Positions 24,501 to 54,852 of a stretch of 64,000 bases of DNA are shown here, piece after piece. The notes under the pieces were generated by a model. That model had not been told where the DNA came from. It saw only the letters and a list, made by a program, of their open reading frames with translations, and searched no databases. Source of the stretch: Pithys albifrons albifrons (taxonomy: Eukaryota > Chordata > Aves > Passeriformes > Thamnophilidae); contig NC_092459.1 in NCBI RefSeq assembly GCF_047495875.1, forward strand, positions 16,105,795-16,169,794. The letters run 5' to 3'. A program made the translations under genes and the position numbers. Every line of letters begins with the position of its first letter. Positions within the stretch are counted from its first letter, which is position 1.

Positions 24501-27500
24501 ATCTCACAATGGGTTTAAATATTCCTCTTTGTTATCTTATGACAAATTATTTTCCCCTGTTTGCTCACTATTAAAATGGATTTCTGAGAAGGCACTTATC
24601 CATAGCCTCGAATTACACCTATATATTTCTTGTTTAAAGCAGAGAAGGTCTTTTTTCTTTTCGATATCCCACCTCAGCACAAAGCAAATATAAAACCTGT
24701 AATATCCATCCAGTAGAAAAGGTGGGATGCACAGGACTCTACTGCCCAGCTCTGCCTATGCCTGTTCCTGCTCTCAGGAGAGCCAGGACAATACTGAGTG
24801 ATTTGGAAAATTCTTTCTTCATTTCTGGTTAGTGATTTCAAGAGGGAAGGGGAAAGGCATAAGATCAGTGTGGGATTAAGTAAGAAAGTGATCAAATATC
24901 ATTTACACTCAAATCACAGCAAAGCTGATTCTAAGTGACATGCATGGAAAATGTTCTCTTCTGGGGTAAGACATGTTTCAATGGTCCCTTTTCCCTGCAG
25001 CCAGCAGATCATCAGCTGAACATCACAGAGCAGATGAGTTGTTCTGTAGGCACTCAACTGAGAAAGGTTGATTTCCTATAGTATCCATCACTATTAGCTC
25101 AAGTCTTCAGTGCCTAAAAAAGAAAATTTCTAATCAAATCTTTTCCTGTGGTTACAATTATGTATGGTCTGTCTCCAAGAGGACTCTCTGGTATTTAATA
25201 ATAGATGAGTTCCCACTGCAGCCATCTGAGGAGGGAAACCCTTTTTTACTACCCACTCACATGTTTACACAAAGTGTTTAAAAACTTCAGATCCCTGAGA
25301 TCTTCTGTTATGCCTGGTTAAAAATGGCTGAAGAGTTCAGAAGTCATAAGAAGGAAATATGCCATGGAATCACATTAGCATTGTTCTTCAAAAAGGAGGC
25401 TAACGCTGCTGACTGCAGGAGCAGCCAAAACCTGAGGCAGGAGCTGCTTGATAACAATCTGCAAATCACCAAAACAAGAGATTTGGGCCTGTGTAAAACT
25501 GGCCAAATGTAAGGCCCACACAGCACCAGACCAGGTGTTCCTGGTGTCAGCGGATTGTGGACATGCCACAGGACAGCCTGGGATCAGCAAACTCAGGCCC
25601 TGCTTTACCTGAACTTGGAGGTCAATGGCCACTGACTTCTATCTGTTAGCAACCAGCCCAATGCAGTTCAGTTTAAAATCACAAAGCAGATTTATCTCAT
25701 GAATTAGATTTGTGGATATTCTATTTACTTAAAACAAAAAATGTCTAGACCTTAAGGAGATTTGCCTTTGTTTACAATTTAAACCATCTTTTCAAAGAAT
25801 CTGTTTTAATTGCTTATGATTCAAAACAACTGTCCAGGCAAATCAATTCCCAAGATTCTACAGTATGGAACATAAAGTACATAATTAACTTCACTTTTGG
25901 TTCTGATCAGATGCAAAAGGAAGAGAAACTTTAAGAAGAAAACTGATGAGACTGTGTAGACCAGGCTAGTAGTCTCAAAGAGTATTTTTTAAGAGAGATG
26001 TAATAACTAAGTGTTAGGCATGGTGTCAACACATCAGCTGTAATGCATTTATACTTTTGCAGTGCAAGGTTAAGGGATCCAGAATTTATCTTTCACTTCC
26101 AGAAGCTTCTGAATAGTAAGACATAGCCAAAATGCAACACAGAAAAGGAATTCCCTACATCAAGATCAACTATAAGCCTTTCTGCTAATCCAGCTGGGGA
26201 TATTTAGAAGAGATAGTGAATTTTACCTAGAATAAGTCCCAAGTTACTATGTTGGACATTTTTTATCTAGAGCAGAAGGGAAGTGATGCTGGGGAAGAAG
26301 CAGGGAATTGGATTAAATGAAACAAGCCGATACGTATGTGTGCAGGGCACTTTGCAATAAGGAGATTAGTATTTTGCATTTTTTAACCTTCTTTTATTTC
26401 ACTGTGCTCTGCAAACACAGTTGACTGAACATCCTGCTCAGTTTCCCTCTTGCAGAATGTCCATATCATTCCATTTATACTAAAGAAGAAAGCAGTTGGA
26501 TTTGTGGATCTTTAGATATGCAACAAATCTTTTCTTCACTAGATGGCACCCTGTCTACTCCTATGGATAAATGTTGAGTATGGCAAAACTGAAAGGCTTA
26601 ATTTTCATGGAAGAATATAAAATAATAGAGGACTTATCTTTACGTGGAATGCTTTTACTGCTTCTCTTGTGTTCTGCATCATACCACCTGTGTACTTGCA
26701 AGTGTAAAGTTTCATGTCACACATCTACTTCAATTATTTTACATTGAATATTTGTGTCCCAACTGATTATAGCCCAGAAATTTTCATGGGACATGTACTC
26801 ATTCCAGTGGCCCAGACTTTGAATAACAGTGCTCAGAATAAAATATAAATATCAAAATACCACTCTGTGTTTCTTTCTGAATTAAGCATAGATCTAGAAT
26901 TTATGATGATACTGTGTCAAATCCTCAGCAGGTATAAATCAATTTGGCTTCACTGGAGCTGACTGATGCCAGGTGAAGATCTGCACCTGCAATTTGATGC
27001 TGGCCTGCAGAGCACAGCGTGATTTGTTTTCTTTTTCTTCACTCCAAGGCATCATTGAGCTCGTTTGAGCACACTTCTCACTCCCTAGTCAAAACTCCCA
27101 CCTGAGAATTGGACTAAAAATCAGTGCACGTCTCTTTGTAATAATTCAAAATAATCTTTTCATAAAGAAAAGAAGAAAGCTGACTAAAGGCTTTGGAGCT
27201 GGGAAATCAGTTGTTCTATACAGCATCAGGGATTGCACTCAATAACATGGCAACTGATGCAAGGAGAAGGAAACTGCTACTCAGCTCCTTCATTTTGCCT
27301 CTTACTGCCACTAGATGATAGTATGGTAACACACGTATAATTCAGCTGCACATCAGACCTTCTGTTGCTGAATTCTTGGCAGTATTCACACTTTTATATG
27401 TAAAGAATATCCAGAAGCTCATCAATACTACATAGCTAGCCTTTGAATAGCAGTGTTTAATTATATCCCCCGTGACTTCATGCATTAATATACCCAGAGT

Positions 27501-27541
27501 ACAGTGGGTGCTATTATTTGGCCATGGACCCAAACTGGGCT

Positions 27542-28180
27542 TTATTTAGACACAGACATTACGCTAAATTGGTCACCTCCTTCTATTTTTGTAGCTACCC
27601 ATGCAGAGCTATAGCGAAACATTTTGATGGAAAGGGCAAGATAATTACATTTCCCTTGCAGAAAGCAGGGGAATGGCTGGAGGTAACATTTACATTCTGC
27701 CTCATGGGCATCCCACTCACTGCCAGTTCTGCACATCCACTCACTGCTTCTCCCATGTTTTCCATTTCTTGCTCTGCCTCTTGAGAGGACTTCCCTTCTC
27801 ATCCAATTGAAAAGCTCCTGGCTAGGAGGAGACTCACATCCAGAAAAACACCTTGAGTAAGCAGCTGCCATCCTTTCCACAAACCCTTTCTTTCCCAATT
27901 CATATAGTTTGTGCTCTGCTAAAACGTCAAAATTAAAACCAAGCTGTCCTTTCTCACAGCTACTCTGTAAAGCAAATAGCCAAATCCCTCCCCTGCACAC
28001 TTTTTCCCCTAAGTAAATCTTAAGACTCTGGTTTCTTTTACCCACAATAACAAGGTCAGTTCCTTTCTTGGTAGGCTGTGCTGTTTCCCTGACCAGGAAC
28101 ATGCACACCAGGAAATGGGTGAGTGGCCAGCTCCAGTCTTGCACAATACCCCTCCCATCACAGTCAGTTTCATGGAGCAT
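27542..28180 (-). other. Unrecognised 212-codon open frame
   Basis: This is the longest open frame in the window outside the retroelements. It starts with ATG at 28180 and runs 212 codons on the minus strand. The predicted product is basic and mixed in composition with scattered Cys and Trp, and no known domain, signal peptide or repeat is evident. There is no CpG-rich promoter or obvious upstream exon. It could be a transposon-derived frame, a lineage-specific gene or chance. Confidence 0.2.
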
Positions 28181-29774
28181 TTTCAGCTTTCCACAGTGGA
28201 TAAAATCCCCAACCCTTGTTCCATAACCTGTGGCAGACTTTTAATGACATGGACCTGTTGACACCACAGGGCAAACCAGAATTTCAAGTGAAAAGAGACC
28301 TTTGGGACAGAGTCATGCACACACTTATATAGAGAGATAAGTGAGAATAATGCTTGGAAATAACAATTAAGGAAAAGCAGTTCAGAAAATTCAATGGGGA
28401 AAGGCACCTTATTGCATTGTTGGCTAATTCTCTGCTCTAGGATTTGATTCAGCCATGGGCATCACAAGTCACTGAGTTTCCCACAAAATCTAGATCTGGA
28501 TATAGACCTAGAGGAAACCCTGAATGTCTGCTTTACTGTAAATTTGGTTACTTTGACAATTTTGTTTTAATTCAGAATGAAAGTATATTCATAAGATTTT
28601 CAGGTTTTAAAAGGTTTATATTTGCCTTATTTAATGATTGGTTTGGACATTTGTGATAGTGCATAAACTAGTATAAACTGCTGGTTATATGGCATAATAC
28701 TTAATTATTTTCATAATCACTAAGAGTATCTTATTTGTAATGTTGGTTGAACTATCTATTGCTTTGCATTCAAAGCATTTACAGTGTCATAGCTCCAGAA
28801 GGAGAAATCAATTGCAATGTCGAACTTTTTCAGTATGGCAAACAGAACTCGCGGGAAGATAACTTGTTCCCATTGGAATTCAAGACAAAGCATAAAGTAA
28901 AATATTTCAAGCATTACCCTGAACACTGTTACTGATATGATGTAAAACATATTAACAATAATATAAAAATAAAATCCATTTAAGGGTCAAAATAAAGATT
29001 TAGAACTCAGAAATTAAATTCTGAAAAATTCCTAAAGAAAATATCTTGAAAAATGTCTGCTTCAAAACTCTTTATCCACTGTGAATCTTAATAGTATTTT
29101 ACAATTAAAATTATTTTAATTACATCTTGTTTCACTTCTCATCAAAAACTGTAACAAAAAAGTCTAACCAGCTGCTATTTTGTAATGTATATTTGAACTG
29201 GCATTTCCTGAGCTTATGAAAAATGAAGCACTCCATTTTACTTACATGAATAAGAATGCTCTATAGTCCATGTATGAATATTAATTTTTTACAGTTCTTC
29301 TTTGTGATATAAGACTGCATAAAACTCACAGTCAGGGAGAGGTTCTGCTGCTAACAAACCTGTAACAAGCCTATATCTCCAGGGATAATCATTTCAGCTG
29401 TCAGAGCAGAGTGAGGAGCAGCTTGCTCATGAGGGATGGTGAGCCAGGAGCTGAGTGGGATAACAAGGTAAGTGGGAGCAGCACCTTCCACCAAGGAGTC
29501 AGGATGTGAAGTGGTAAATCTGGATGGTGACCAGGATCAGACATGATCTGGTGCTCTTCTAAGATGTACACAGTGAGGCAGAGCTCTTGCTGGCACTGGA
29601 GCTCCTCTTCGACTCAGCCAGTTAAATGCTTCACCTTTACCAAGCCATCTCCTAGAAGGGGGTTGTACATCTGGCCCTGACATCAGCAATACAACAACAT
29701 AGCCTTAGCACCTGAAGGTGTGGTCTATACATTTTATGTGAGAAAGTCATTCAAGAACTTGAATGGGATTATAT

Positions 29775-29892
29775 TAATTATATTATATTATATTATATTA
29801 TTATATTATATTATATTATATCATGTTATATTATATTATATTATATTACATTACATTATATTATATTATATTATATTATTTATTATATTAGC
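29775..29892. repeat. (TATAT)n-type pentanucleotide microsatellite
   Basis: About 120 bases of repeated ATATT units (TTATATTATATTATA...) with a few C substitutions near 29821-29853. Length variation between individuals is likely. Confidence 0.95.
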
Positions 29893-30247
29893 CTTCTTAA
29901 AATGCCTCAGAATTACCTTTATTTAAGAATAAAATAAATAAGGGCTATGGGGAAGTATTTATGAGGAAAAATCATCCAATCAAAAGTAGAGCAGATAGAA
30001 GTCTGAAAAATACTTGTGCCTGTTTGTCAGACAGACAAGTTTCAAAGGCTTCTGCAGAGCCACACAAAATGAGTAATGATATTACAATGCAGGTTTTAAT
30101 GCATGTGGAAAATACCCCAAACAGGACTCATCAGCCTCCAACTAGAGGCAGAAATCAGTGTTGAATGCAATGCTCAGCCTGCATGAACCTGCTGACATGC
30201 TTGGTAAAGTTACCACTAGTCTCAATGGAATCTGGGACTATTGTTTA

Positions 30248-30300
30248 CAAAAAAAACCCCAAAAAACAAACAAACAAAAAAAAACCAAAATAAAAAGAAC
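30248..30300. repeat. A-rich simple repeat (CAAA/AAAAC units)
   Basis: A-dominated tract with AAAAAACCCC and CAAACAAACAAA units. No element body was recognised beside it. Confidence 0.8.
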
Positions 30301-32242
30301 AATGATGTTGCTTTTATTTGGGATATTTTCCTTGTGCGTTACAACTTGCATTGTAATGCCCACCTATGGTGGTCAGCAACTAGACAGTGAATAAAATGAT
30401 GAAGAGCTCTTTCATTTCCCATCCCTCCATCATTTATTGCCCAGTTCCTCAAAAGGGTAAATATCAGATGTGCACTTGTTTCTCCTTGCAGGACAGCCAC
30501 AGACCTTACACACTGGCCTTGTTCCCCTTGCCCAAATGGTGAAATAAGGGCTGTTGCAGCCAGCGTACCCGAATCTGACAATGAAACTAATTTAGTTTCT
30601 ATCCAATACATCAAGAACTGCAAAAATATATCCTGAACAACATGAAAACTACTGGAAATAAAGTTTTTTTCATTGCCTTTATTTTTCATCTAAAATTTTA
30701 GTAGAAATTGAGACTGTTTAAATGCTGTACACATCAAGGAAATCTTTAAAACATGGTGTGACTTCCAGATAAAATAGGAACATTTGGCATCTCAAAAAGC
30801 TCCCCACATCTCTAAAAGGTCTCTTTTCATCTTTCTGAGGAAACTGAACAAAACAAGAGAGACTTTCAAAATGTAAGAGAAAAATAAACAGCAACTTCAG
30901 CACACACAGTGAGGGAGCTTCAGGTATCTGTATTTCAGGTTTGGACTTTATGAATATAGCTACAATGATTTGACAAAAGTATGTTGGAGATTTAAATGGT
31001 TTGTGAGGATTTCTATAGCAGGCAAGAAACAAATCATGACATTTAAAAGGCACTATTCAAAACAAATTGCTCTATTGGAATTGTTAACTCTGAAAATTCT
31101 GTAAAGAGTCTTTGAACAGCAGTGTAGAATCAGATTCACATTTAATATATTTCAATATGCAGTTGGAAGAATGACTAACATATAGGTATCATACCTATCT
31201 TTATTAAAAAAAACTAAAGCAATGAAAGGACCCATTCATTTCGAGTGATTGCTCTGGAGCTGGGCTGATATTCAAATACTTTAGGACACTATAGTATGGC
31301 TAGTGATCTTCAAAATTAATAACTAACATATATATATAATGGATTCAAATTCACAGAGTAAATATAGCAAGCAAAATGGTTTGTTCTCTAAGATACATAA
31401 ATCAAATGCCAGACTCTGGATATCAACAGAATTGTATGGTCATTGACTGTTTATATACCACAGCAGTGCAGAGTTGATATGAGTTGGCTTTGCCTTGGTG
31501 TAAAGGAAATCTCTGGGACCACATGCCATATCCACTGCGGATATCTTGTAGACCAATCTCTCATAATGATCAGATACATATTTTGATTAGTATATTAAGC
31601 AAAGGATCATTTATCGTTAAAAATCATCTTAAAACACTGTGCAAGGTACTGCAGAAAAATGCAGTCTGAGATTTTGCAGATTTTTCTATGCCTAACAGTG
31701 AGATAAGATGGCATGCAACTGGCTCCTAGAAGGATCCAAAGTAATTCTTCGTTTCCTTTGTGAAATTATGCTGTTGTATTTTTTTTTAATATACATCACA
31801 TTTTCCATCACATGCAATTGTAAATTTGGTCCATAAATTATTTGTGTAAAGTTACTTATTACTGGTATAAGGAAAATTTTGGAAACTTTCTGCTTTTCAG
31901 GGCATCACTCTTACAATCTGTGTAAACATGTAAGCTGTTTTCCTACCAAAAAGAACTGCTAGCTAAAATGTTTTTATGAGTTTCATTGTCTATTTATGAA
32001 GCCTGCCTTAAATTGTGAAGGGCTGGTATTTTGCTTGTTTTGTAACAAGATGCATCAAGATCATCTTAATGTGAAACATGCTTACCTTAAGAAATTATTT
32101 GGGGTCTGAAACATTTCATGCACTGAATCATTCTCAACTAAGAAATACAGAAAATCAAAGTCTTACTTTTTCTTTAGCCAAGTCCAAAACACCATCTGGA
32201 TGGGAACTCCCTTTAAATATTAAATTACAAGAAGTTTCATGT

Positions 32243-32345
32243 CATAGAATCTTGGAACTGTAGAATGGTTTTGGTTGGAAGGGGCCTTAGAGATTATCTA
32301 GTTCTAACCTTCTACTGTGGGCAGGGGCACCTTTCACTAGACTGT
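32243..32345 (-). mobile_element. CR1 LINE 3'-end fragment
   Basis: Begins TCATAGAATCTTGGAACTGT and continues through GGTTTTGGTTGGAAGGGGCC to a block ending near CACTAGACTGT. This is the reverse complement of the last hundred bases of a CR1 element. It lies about 640 bases downstream of the COLEC11 stop codon, so it may sit in the 3' UTR or just beyond it. Confidence 0.85.
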
Positions 32346-32984
32346 CCTCTCTCTGCACTAAAACTCAATTTACTTAAATGCTTTCTTGTCATACCTCTGT
32401 GAACAGTTTATAAAGAAACATTACAAAATTGCTAGGACTCTATCTTGCTCTGCTTTGCTTGTTTGAAAAGAAGAAAAGAGGTGTAACATCCAAAAAACCT
32501 ACAGTAATATTTGTACTTATTAACTGGAGTATACAAAATATTTGTCTTGTTGCTGAAATATCCCTGTAGCACTACAAGCAATTAACATTTATAACTAGAA
32601 ATTTTGCTAAGATAAAAGAATATCAGGAATCTGCTTCGAATCATTCTAACAACCAGAGGCAAAATTATGCCTTCCCTTACAGTCACGTAATCACATTTGT
32701 TAACTGTTGTAAGGGTAAAATTTAGCCCCAAACCACATCTTCATCTAAATATATATATTTTCTACAGATAAAAAAAACCCAAAAAACCCCAACAAGCTAT
32801 GTCTTATTACTGCTCTTCCCTTCTGAAGGGTAAATACTGATATTTGAAATACCTTAATTGTATTTACAGCTGTACAACATTGGTGCCACATACTTGCAAA
32901 ATGCCGCTTGCACTCTATAAACATGGAGCAACTTGTAAAATTGGCTTAAAAACTTTTCTTAAAATAAAGAAAGAGCAGAGAAGC

Positions 32985-51888
<18,904 letters not shown>

Positions 51889-52261
51889 AATGAGCACTTA
51901 CAGGTCACTGACTCCTAAACAAAAGAATGAGTAAACAGTTATAAGAATTCCAAAGACTCTCAACAATTTCTGAACACATGCAGCATCCTACTACAAACAC
52001 AGTACATTTTTGCATGACATAATCCACACAGCATGAGAAGGACACATGCAGCTCCTCCAAGCAGGTTGTGTGTTCCTCAGACACACATGAAATATGCAGT
52101 AGCATATTTAGCAGTTTGTTTTACTGTTAAGACTGGGTGAGACAAGGCTCAGAAGAAATTTAGTTAAGCAATGCCGATAATAGATGATTCTATGTTCATG
52201 ATTTCTTATTGGAGACAGGGATCTGGAAAGGCGAAAGTTGAAAATAACAGTATGCTGGCTT

Positions 52262-52877
52262 AGAATCATAGAACAACCTCTAAGATCATCGTGTCCAACC
52301 ATTAACCCAGCAATGACAAGTTCAGCACTAAATCATGTCCCTAAGTGTCACATCTACATATCTTTTAAATAAGTTCAGGAGTGCTGAGTCAACCACTTCC
52401 CTGGGCAGCCTGTTCCAATGGTTGACAACTCTTTCCACAAAGAAATTTTTTCCTAATATCCAGTCTAATTCTCCCCTGGCACAAGTTGAGGCCTTTTCCT
52501 CTGATCCTATTGCTTGTTACTTGGAAGAAAAGACCAACATCCACCTGGCTACAACCTCCTTTCAAGCAGTTGTAAAGAGCAGTAAGGCCCCCCCTGAGCC
52601 TCCTTTTCTCCTGCCTAAAAAAACCCAGCTCCCTCAGAAGCTCCTCACAGGACTTGTGCTCTAGACCCTTCACCAGCTCCATTATCCTTTTTTGGATGCC
52701 CCCCAGCATCTCAATGTCTTTCTTGTAGTCAGGGGCCGAACACTGAACCCAGAATTTGAGGTGTGGCCTCACCAGTGAAAAGCACAGGGAAACAATCACT
52801 GCCCTAGTCCTGCTGTCCACATTATCACTGATACAAATCAGGATGCCATTGGCCTTCTTGACCAGCTGGCCTTGCAC
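52262..52877 (-). mobile_element. CR1 LINE, 5'-truncated
   Basis: Starts GAATCATAGAACAACCTCTAA, passes through CCTGGGCAGCCTGTTCCAAT and GAACCCAGAATTTGAGGTGT, and ends near GGCCTTCTTGACCAGCTGGC. On the minus strand it retains a long open frame of ORF2's C-terminal region. It lies just upstream of the first coding exon of COLEC11, in the intron that follows the unidentified 5' UTR exon. Confidence 0.9.
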
Positions 52878-54384
52878 TAAAATATGTTAGTACTAAGTAC
52901 CCACTTAGAAAAAGTGGATACTGCTAAGAGGCAATTCAGCAGAAAATGAGACCAACTTAAAGCCCTGAAGCTTCACTTCCCATCTATCTGAGCACTGGAA
53001 ATCTGCCCAGCAAATTGTCTCATACAATAGCCCTCATGTAAGTCATTGAGGGTGGAAGGCAGGTAATATTTCACTGTATGTAACAATGAAGTTACATCAG
53101 TCTTCAGTAACTCCTGAAAAGAATCATCTTTGTAGCATAGCCTTGTCCAAGCCTACAAGTGAAAAGGCTTTCCTGAAATTAGGCTGTGAAGAGATGCCTC
53201 AGAAAACAACAGTACAGAAATGGAGTTTGTGTAAAAGGACCATCAAAAGACAGTATTTAGAGGGGCTGTTGAAATACTTTGACAAAATTCTTATTTATGT
53301 ACTTCTCATGTTTTTCTAGTCCTACTTTCACCAAAGCTCTCTACTTTACAAATAAGCTGAAAGTCATTTCAGGGTTTCAAGAGAAAGTGCCCGTATATCA
53401 TCTTTTATAGCCACAACACAGACATGTGCATTTTACATCTAGAGCACAAAGAGTGGGCCATATTACTTTCCACTCGCTGAATCCCTACAAAAGTCAAGTA
53501 GAATTAGGCACAGGTGTGGGACCAGTATATGGGTCTGTATGGCTCTACATATTGGGGGTCTAGGAGGGTAGGAACTGTTATTTTTGGGGTGGCCTGAAGG
53601 TGTTAACAGGCATAACAGTTATCTTAGCAGCAAGACCAAGGAGATGACTTTGGAATTAGGGGGATAAATTGTCCCTCTGAATTAGTGTCTGGTTTGTACT
53701 TCCATTATCTCCTAGGAGACTGCAGCAAGGGGGTTTGATGGGAGTAGGTTTTTTCTCCCTCATCGTGTGTGGAGAGCCTGGCATGAATCCCAGCCCATGT
53801 TGCTCTGCCTCACACCACCCTTGCTACAGCATCTGATGCTACATCCACACTGCAGAGCAGAAGGGCTCCACAATACAACCCCAAGTTCTCACTGATCATC
53901 CAGATCTGGGGCAGACTTGTGTATGCTAGGAGCCCCTTTTGACCCAAATCTTTTCGCCAACTTTCCTTTCAAAGGAGAGAGAACTGCAGCTGGAGAACCA
54001 TGCCTTAAAAAGGTAGTGTCTATGCTTGGACAAGGGAAGAGCTCTAAGTTCAAGAGATCTCAATACAGCCATAATCTAATGAGTTACAGTGGGGCAGGAA
54101 ACCCTAGGGAAAATCACTTGGTGCTGGGTAATCCTCCCATGGGGCAAGGGAGGAACAGGGACTATCTGGGGATTTCCACAACATGCCACGTGCTCTTGTA
54201 ATGGGCCAGGCATGAACTGCTTCCTAGACAAGTTTTGACAACCAGAAAGCATACCCAGAAGAGTGTGGAACTGCTGCTCAGATATTTAGACCATGATAAA
54301 TTTGTCACAATTACAGCAATATCATTCAAGGCTTCTCAACAACCAAAGGCGAGGGTACACCTTAAAGTCAGATATGGGGCTATT
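52878..54384. other. Non-coding stretch upstream of COLEC11 coding exons
   Basis: No CpG island or recognisable promoter is evident. It is probably the first intron of COLEC11 if the 5' UTR exon lies further right. Confidence 0.35.
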
Positions 54385-54852
54385 TGAGTGAGTTCAGGGG
54401 AGGGTCACAAAGATGATCAGAGGGATGGACCACCTGTCCTATAAAGACAGTCTGAGAGACTTTGGGCTGTTCAGCCCAGAGAGAAGAAGGCTCTGAGTAG
54501 ACCTCATGTGGCCTTACATTACTTCAAATGGTCTTATGAAAAAAGAGAGAGAGTAACGTTTTACACAGGCAGACAGGGATAGGACTATAAGGAACGGCTT
54601 TAAACTGAAAGAGGAGAGTTTTAGATTAGATATTAGGAAGAAATCCTTTACTATGAGAGTGGTGCAGCACTGAAACAGGTCACCCAGCAAAGTTGTGGTA
54701 GTCTCATCCCGGGCAGTATTCAAGGATACATTGCACGGGGCCCTGAGCAATCTGGTCTAGTGGAAGATGTCCCTGCCCATGGCAGGGAGATTGGAATTAG
54801 AAGATCTTTAAGGTTCCTTCCAACACAAGCCTTTCTGTGTTTCTATGATTAA
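54385..54852 (+). mobile_element. CR1 LINE 3'-end fragment, different subfamily
   Basis: Contains GTTCAGCCCAGAGAGAAGAA, then TTTTAGATTAGATATTAGGA and AAGGTTCCTTCCAACACAAG, ending in TTTCTATGATT. It is closer to the interrupted copy at 61.7-63.6 kb than to the young copies at 38-41 kb. Confidence 0.88.

Larger units (their letters stand above)
24506..32242. other. Long non-coding stretch downstream of COLEC11
   Basis: Mostly unique AT-rich DNA with simple repeats listed separately and one long open frame at 27542-28180. The 3' UTR of COLEC11 must extend into the right-hand part. AATAAA hexamers on the minus strand occur at 31200-31205 and near 30679, but neither can be assigned as the poly(A) signal without transcript data. 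Confidence 0.35.

Noticed and set aside
31200..31205. AATAAA on the minus strand as the COLEC11 poly(A) signal
   Set aside because: It would imply a 3' UTR of nearly 1.8 kb that crosses a CR1 fragment. This is possible, but the hexamer is common in AT-rich DNA and there is no supporting context.
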